Assembly (NCBI GenBank): GCA_022579005.1 | Contig: MU401504.1 | Location: forward strand, 62,001 to 126,000 | From: Poronia punctata | Taxonomy: Eukaryota > Ascomycota > Sordariomycetes > Xylariales > Xylariaceae | Reading direction: 5' to 3' | DNA length: 64,000 nucleotides | In this document: positions 60,396 through 64,000 of the stretch, one piece after another | Layout: each line of letters begins with the position of its first letter | Numbering within the stretch: the first letter of the stretch is position 1 | Made by a program: the position numbers and the translations under genes | The notes under the pieces: generated by a model | Told to the model about the DNA's origin: nothing | Databases searched by the model: none | Seen by the model: the letters and a program-made list of their open reading frames with translations, nothing else

Positions 60396-60940
60396 TTGGT
60401 TTCAGAACAGCTCAGCGGGCATACTGTTTGTTTCGGGCGTTTCTATCGGGGAATTGCATTGAATTGCATTGCGCATGAGATGTTGGCCGGCAGCGACTTG
60501 CTGCGTTTTTATACCATTTTCTAGAAAGCATTTATTCTTGTATATATATATATATAGACAAATGTTGCTCTAGATGGAGATAAAGATGAAGAGACGGTGC
60601 GATATATAATGTACATGAATTATATATTTACCCAAGGTATCTGCTCTCTACATTTCATACCAGTTGACGTCACATAAGCGGCAGTGGTGAGACATGCAAA
60701 AGCACGGACGGGGAAAGGGTTACGACTCTAGCGCCGTGGGTTGCCGAGACAGGAATTACATTTACAGCCGTAACTCCCGGTATCGAAATACAATTAAGTA
60801 TGTAGGTCCTTACTCGTAAGACATTTACTACATACATACTTTATGTAATATGATGTAGGTTAGTTAAAGAGTGATCAAGACCCCGAGATAGAAATCTGAC
60901 TTGTACGGTAACAATTCGCCCCCTTTTCTTCTCTCCTCTT
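60396..60940. other. Convergent 3' region between AFG1 and the methionine permease
   Basis: 545 bases between opposing stop codons. It is AT-rich with a (TA)n tract at 60540-60556 and further TATA words, consistent with polyadenylation signals on both strands. No gene is seen. Confidence 0.5.
60540..60556. repeat. (TA)n microsatellite
   Basis: About eight TA units, located 145 bases after the AFG1 stop. Confidence 0.9.
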
Positions 60941-62024
60941 TCATTGCTTTCCCACCTCGACCGGAAGGCCATCACTCGGCGTCGCCCCAGAATCAAATCC
61001 CGGTCGACTTCTACGCGAACGTAAATGTCCAGCCTCATCGAACTTCCTATCCCACTCATCCACCTCCTCCAACGGAACCCTGACAAGCCGATGTGTCGTA
61101 GCACCACTACCATCATCGTCGACATTAAGGACCTCGGGACGCATTTCATATCCGCCCCATCTGGGTAAAATGTACATCCAGACGACGTAGTATAGAGCAC
61201 ATAGGACGATTCTGGTTTTTTTTTTTTTTTTCCCCCCGTCAATTAGCTTTGAAGGAAAAATGGAAAAGAAAAAGGGAAAAAGAGAAAAAAGGGGGGGGAA
61301 AGGAAAAAAAAGAAAAAAAAAACATACGCGCCAATCCCCACGGCAGCATAAGTAGCATACCAGAAGCTGACTTCCCCCGCATACGGCCCTCCCTTTGGAG
61401 GGATCCAGGGGGTGGCAATGGTGTATAACTGCACGAGGAGGAAGAAGACGAGACAGATGTCCCAGGCCTTGAAGGCGGGTCTCTCGCGGTTCTTTAAACG
61501 GTTGTGTCGGTGGCGGATTAGGTAGAGGCCTATGGCCATTGCTGTGAAGAATATTCCGTCTGGATAGGTTTTGAGGCTGACGACTGTTTTTTTCGGGTGA
61601 GTGTGTTAGAAGGTGGGGGATAAAAAAAGGGGAGAGGCACGGGATGGGATGGGATGGGAAAAGGGGAGAAGTGGAAAAGGGAGGGAGGAAAATAAACTTA
61701 CCAAATTGAAATGCGTCGCCCGCTGGAGGAGCGACTATAAAGATTATGGTGACGAACCATTTAAGTAGATACGGACCTAAAGGTGTTCCGAAGGGCTTGG
61801 TAGATACCCAGAATTCGGTATAGGGTAGGACACCTTGTCTAGAAAGACGTTTTGTTAAGAGTTTTCCGTTGTCGTGGGAGAGATTTGGAGAAGGGGGGGG
61901 GGGGGGGGGGGGGGGGTTTTTTAAAAAAAAAAAAAGAAATAAAAAAAAAAAAAAAAGAAGGGGCAGTGGGGGGGGAAAAAAAAAAAAAAAAACAAAGGAT
62001 GAAAAACAGGAGNNNNNNNNNNCC

Positions 62025-62107
<83 letters not shown>

Positions 62108-63860
62108 GGTTAAGTCTAACCTTCCGATTTCACGTATAAGTCTAGACTGGCCGATGAGCGTGGCAAGAAGATTCCCAAAAGCACTGATGAGAACCAGGGC
62201 ATTCAATGCATCTTGTGCTCCTCCCTGGCCGAAAACGGTGGCGAAGAAGACGGATGCTGCTATTGCTTTTGATTCGGCGAATGTTTCTTTCGGTACTTTT
62301 TTTCATATCTTGTGAGTAAAAAAAAAAAAAAAAGCTATTCACTCACTTACTCACTCACTCATTAACAAAAGGGGAAAGAAAAAGAAGGAGGAAATTTGGA
62401 AAAAAAAAAAAAAAAAAAAGGAAGAAACCCGTACCAGCTGCAAAATAAGCAATATTACAAAAAAGATACAAAACAGCCACAATCCCGACAGAAACCGCTC
62501 CGTTTCGTTTGAGGGTAGGGATCGGATTCTTGATCTCGTTGACGAGGGAAAAGGCGTTGGCGTATCCGGTATAAGCGAATATGATATTGACCAAGGCGAC
62601 GGAGAGGTCGTTTCCGTTGTTTGTCGTTCCTTCAAAGGCGTTTCGGAAGTTGATTTTCGGGTCGGGCACTCGGGAGACGTTGCCTCCTAGGACGACTAGA
62701 CCGGTTATGCTGATGCTGGTTTTTTTTTTGTCGACATTAGTTTGGTCTTGGTGTTTGGTTGGATAAATAAGGGGGATGCAATTCAAAACGTACAAGATGA
62801 GTGTGAGGATCTTGATACCGCCGATTAAGTTTGTTGCCCAGAGCGAGTATTTGTTATGCGCTACGACACCTATAAGGTAGATTAGAAAAATGTGAGAAGA
62901 TGGTTTTATAAGACCGCATGCGCTCCTTTTTTCTCGTTCTCTCTTCTTTACTTACATATAACGGCGAATGTGTAAGCTGCTATAGCGACTCCTTTGACTT
63001 GCCAATCTGTTGGCGTCTTACTGTTTTTTCCCGATCGATTATTAGAAAGGAAAATAGAAGGGGGGGGTAAGAGAAAATATATATTTCTTCTTACTGAGCC
63101 AATGCCCAAAGATAGTTGGACAAAACTACCACCCCAAAAAGTATGTCAGTCAGTCAGTTCCCCTCCTCCTCTTGTTCACAAAAAGCCGATATAGATGAGA
63201 CAACACAAAAAACTCACCTATCGCATTACTACTACTAAAAGACAAAACAACCGAATAAAAGGCAAAAGTGATGGGGAAGAAATGTCTCGGCCTCGGATAC
63301 GCCTGTTCGAGATAGACGACTTCGGAACCGGATCTCCCGGGGAAATAACTCGCCAGCTCGAGATAGACGGCGAAGCCGGCGATGGCGAGGAATATCCCGA
63401 TGACCCAGTATATAAGCGCTAGACCGATGGAACCCGTTCGTTTGAGGATCGTACCGGCTATATAACAACAACAACAACAACAACATCGCGTCAGTTAATC
63501 TCAACCCCATCTTTCGTTACCGGTACTTTTCAACCAGAAACAAAGGCAAGTAAAAATGGAAAAAATGAAGAAAATAAAAAAACAAAACATACGAGTGGAA
63601 AAGATCCCGGTCCCAATCATCTGGTTAACATTGAGAAAAATGACAGTCGCCCAACCGACATTATACCCCAGCGGCGATCTAGACTCCACGGGCGCGCCCA
63701 CGGCTTCTTGATACGTTAGTCCGGAACCATTATGCGCTTTGGCTACTGTATATGTGAGGTCGCCGTCGCGGACGATTTCGATGCTGCTAGAGGATGTTGT
63801 TGTTGTTGTTCCGGCCTCCTCTTGCCCCTTTGACCTATTCCAAATCCCGGAGATGCTCAT
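60941..63860 (-). CDS. MUP1: High-affinity methionine permease (MUP1-type amino-acid transporter)
   Basis: Ten exons: 63860-63593, 63457-63218, 63125-63095, 63020-62956, 62869-62794, 62715-62435, 62295-62121, 61838-61702, 61583-61328 and 61211-60941 (599 aa, every junction GT-AG and frame-consistent). After a Ser/Thr-rich cytosolic start come NVNQMIGTGIFSTPGTILKR (first APC-family helix) and GSIGLALIYWVIGIFLAIAG. Later segments include DWQVKGVAIAAYTFAVI, FAYTGYANAFSLVNEIKNPI, ALNALVLISAFGNLLATLIG and KWFVTIIFIVAPPAGDAFQF. About 12 membrane segments are expected, with a hydrophilic C-terminal tail. The family takes up methionine and cysteine at the plasma membrane. Seven introns contain long A/T or G/C homopolymers; the seventh also contains an assembly gap, but no coding base is lost if the splice sites are right. 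Confidence 0.88.
61893..61916. repeat. Poly-G run of 24 in a permease intron
   Basis: 24 G followed by A-rich tracts, on the left side of the assembly gap in the same intron. Confidence 0.9.
62013..62022. other. Assembly gap (10 N)
   Basis: Ten N inside the seventh intron of the methionine permease gene, flanked by A/G-rich homopolymers on the left and poly-C on the right. Ten N is probably a placeholder, so the true length is unknown. Confidence 0.98.
62026..62105. repeat. Poly-C run of 80
   Basis: Eighty consecutive C directly beside the assembly gap. A run this long at a gap edge is more likely to be a sequencing or assembly artefact (or an unresolved homopolymer) than a faithful count. 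Confidence 0.95.
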
Positions 63861-63976
63861 ATTTTTGAGCGTAACCAAAAAGAAAAAAGGAGAGAAATTT
63901 CAAAGACGAAACCTAGAAACTAGGAGAGAGAGGCATGGTTATATATCTACGTCCGGGATGGAGAAAAAAAAAAAGC

Positions 63977-64000
63977 TACCTATACCTATACCTATACCTA
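63977..64000. repeat. ACCTAT hexamer repeat at the right edge
   Basis: Four ACCTAT units running off the right end of the window, preceded by an A-rich tract. Confidence 0.9.

Noticed and set aside
61852..62315. Plus-strand ORFs with long poly-Pro and poly-Lys through the gap
   Set aside because: Created by the poly-C and poly-A tracts and the N gap inside a permease intron.

Overview
The window is a piece of a filamentous ascomycete chromosome (Pezizomycotina, most likely a sordariomycete). The evidence is fungus-specific gene families (Zn2Cys6 plus fungal transcription-factor domain, Anp1/Mnn9 mannosyltransferase, MUP1-type methionine permease), many short introns of about 50-140 bases with GTRAGT-like donors and CTRAY-like branch points, and long microsatellite-rich intergenic DNA. 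I reconstructed sixteen genes by hand, choosing splice sites that keep the frame and the family motifs. All exon coordinates are sequence-based predictions without transcript support.

Region 1-31.5 kb: seven genes, all on the minus strand and widely spaced. They are IRE1 (luminal and membrane part only, cut by the left edge), the ribosome-quality-control ubiquitin ligase HEL2, a DEK_C-SWIB chromatin protein (UAF30/Spp27/Tri1 type), an unrecognised coiled-coil protein, the meiotic crossover RING protein HEI10, a Zn2Cys6 transcription factor, and ULA1, the regulatory half of the NEDD8 E1. Two large gene-poor blocks (about 15-20 kb and 22.6-29.5 kb) hold only simple repeats and homopolymer runs.

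Region 31.5-48.9 kb: after a 4.7 kb gap come four plus-strand genes. These are a 14-helix-type MFS exporter, the Golgi mannosyltransferase ANP1, the large Sec7 Arf-GEF of the GEA/GBF1 family, and a two-RRM U1A/U2B''-type snRNP protein.

Region 49.3-64 kb: alternating strands. VMA8 (V-ATPase subunit D) and the splicing factor SYF1 are divergent and share a 613-base promoter. Then come a small conserved-looking protein of unknown function, the mitochondrial AAA ATPase AFG1 with its presequence on a separate exon, and a ten-exon methionine permease (MUP1 type). One intron of the permease contains a 10-base assembly gap next to an 80-base poly-C run.

Most genes are housekeeping: secretory pathway (IRE1, ANP1, GEA), splicing (U1A/U2B'', SYF1), proteostasis and ubiquitin-like pathways (HEL2, ULA1, AFG1). 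I see no biosynthetic gene cluster, intact transposon, CRISPR array, or convincing tRNA/rRNA gene. I did not find a clearly new multi-gene system. The most unusual observations are two microexons (11 and 10 nt) in VMA8, an AFG1 presequence intron that carries both an in-frame stop and a second in-frame ATG, and a stop-free in-frame intron in SYF1.
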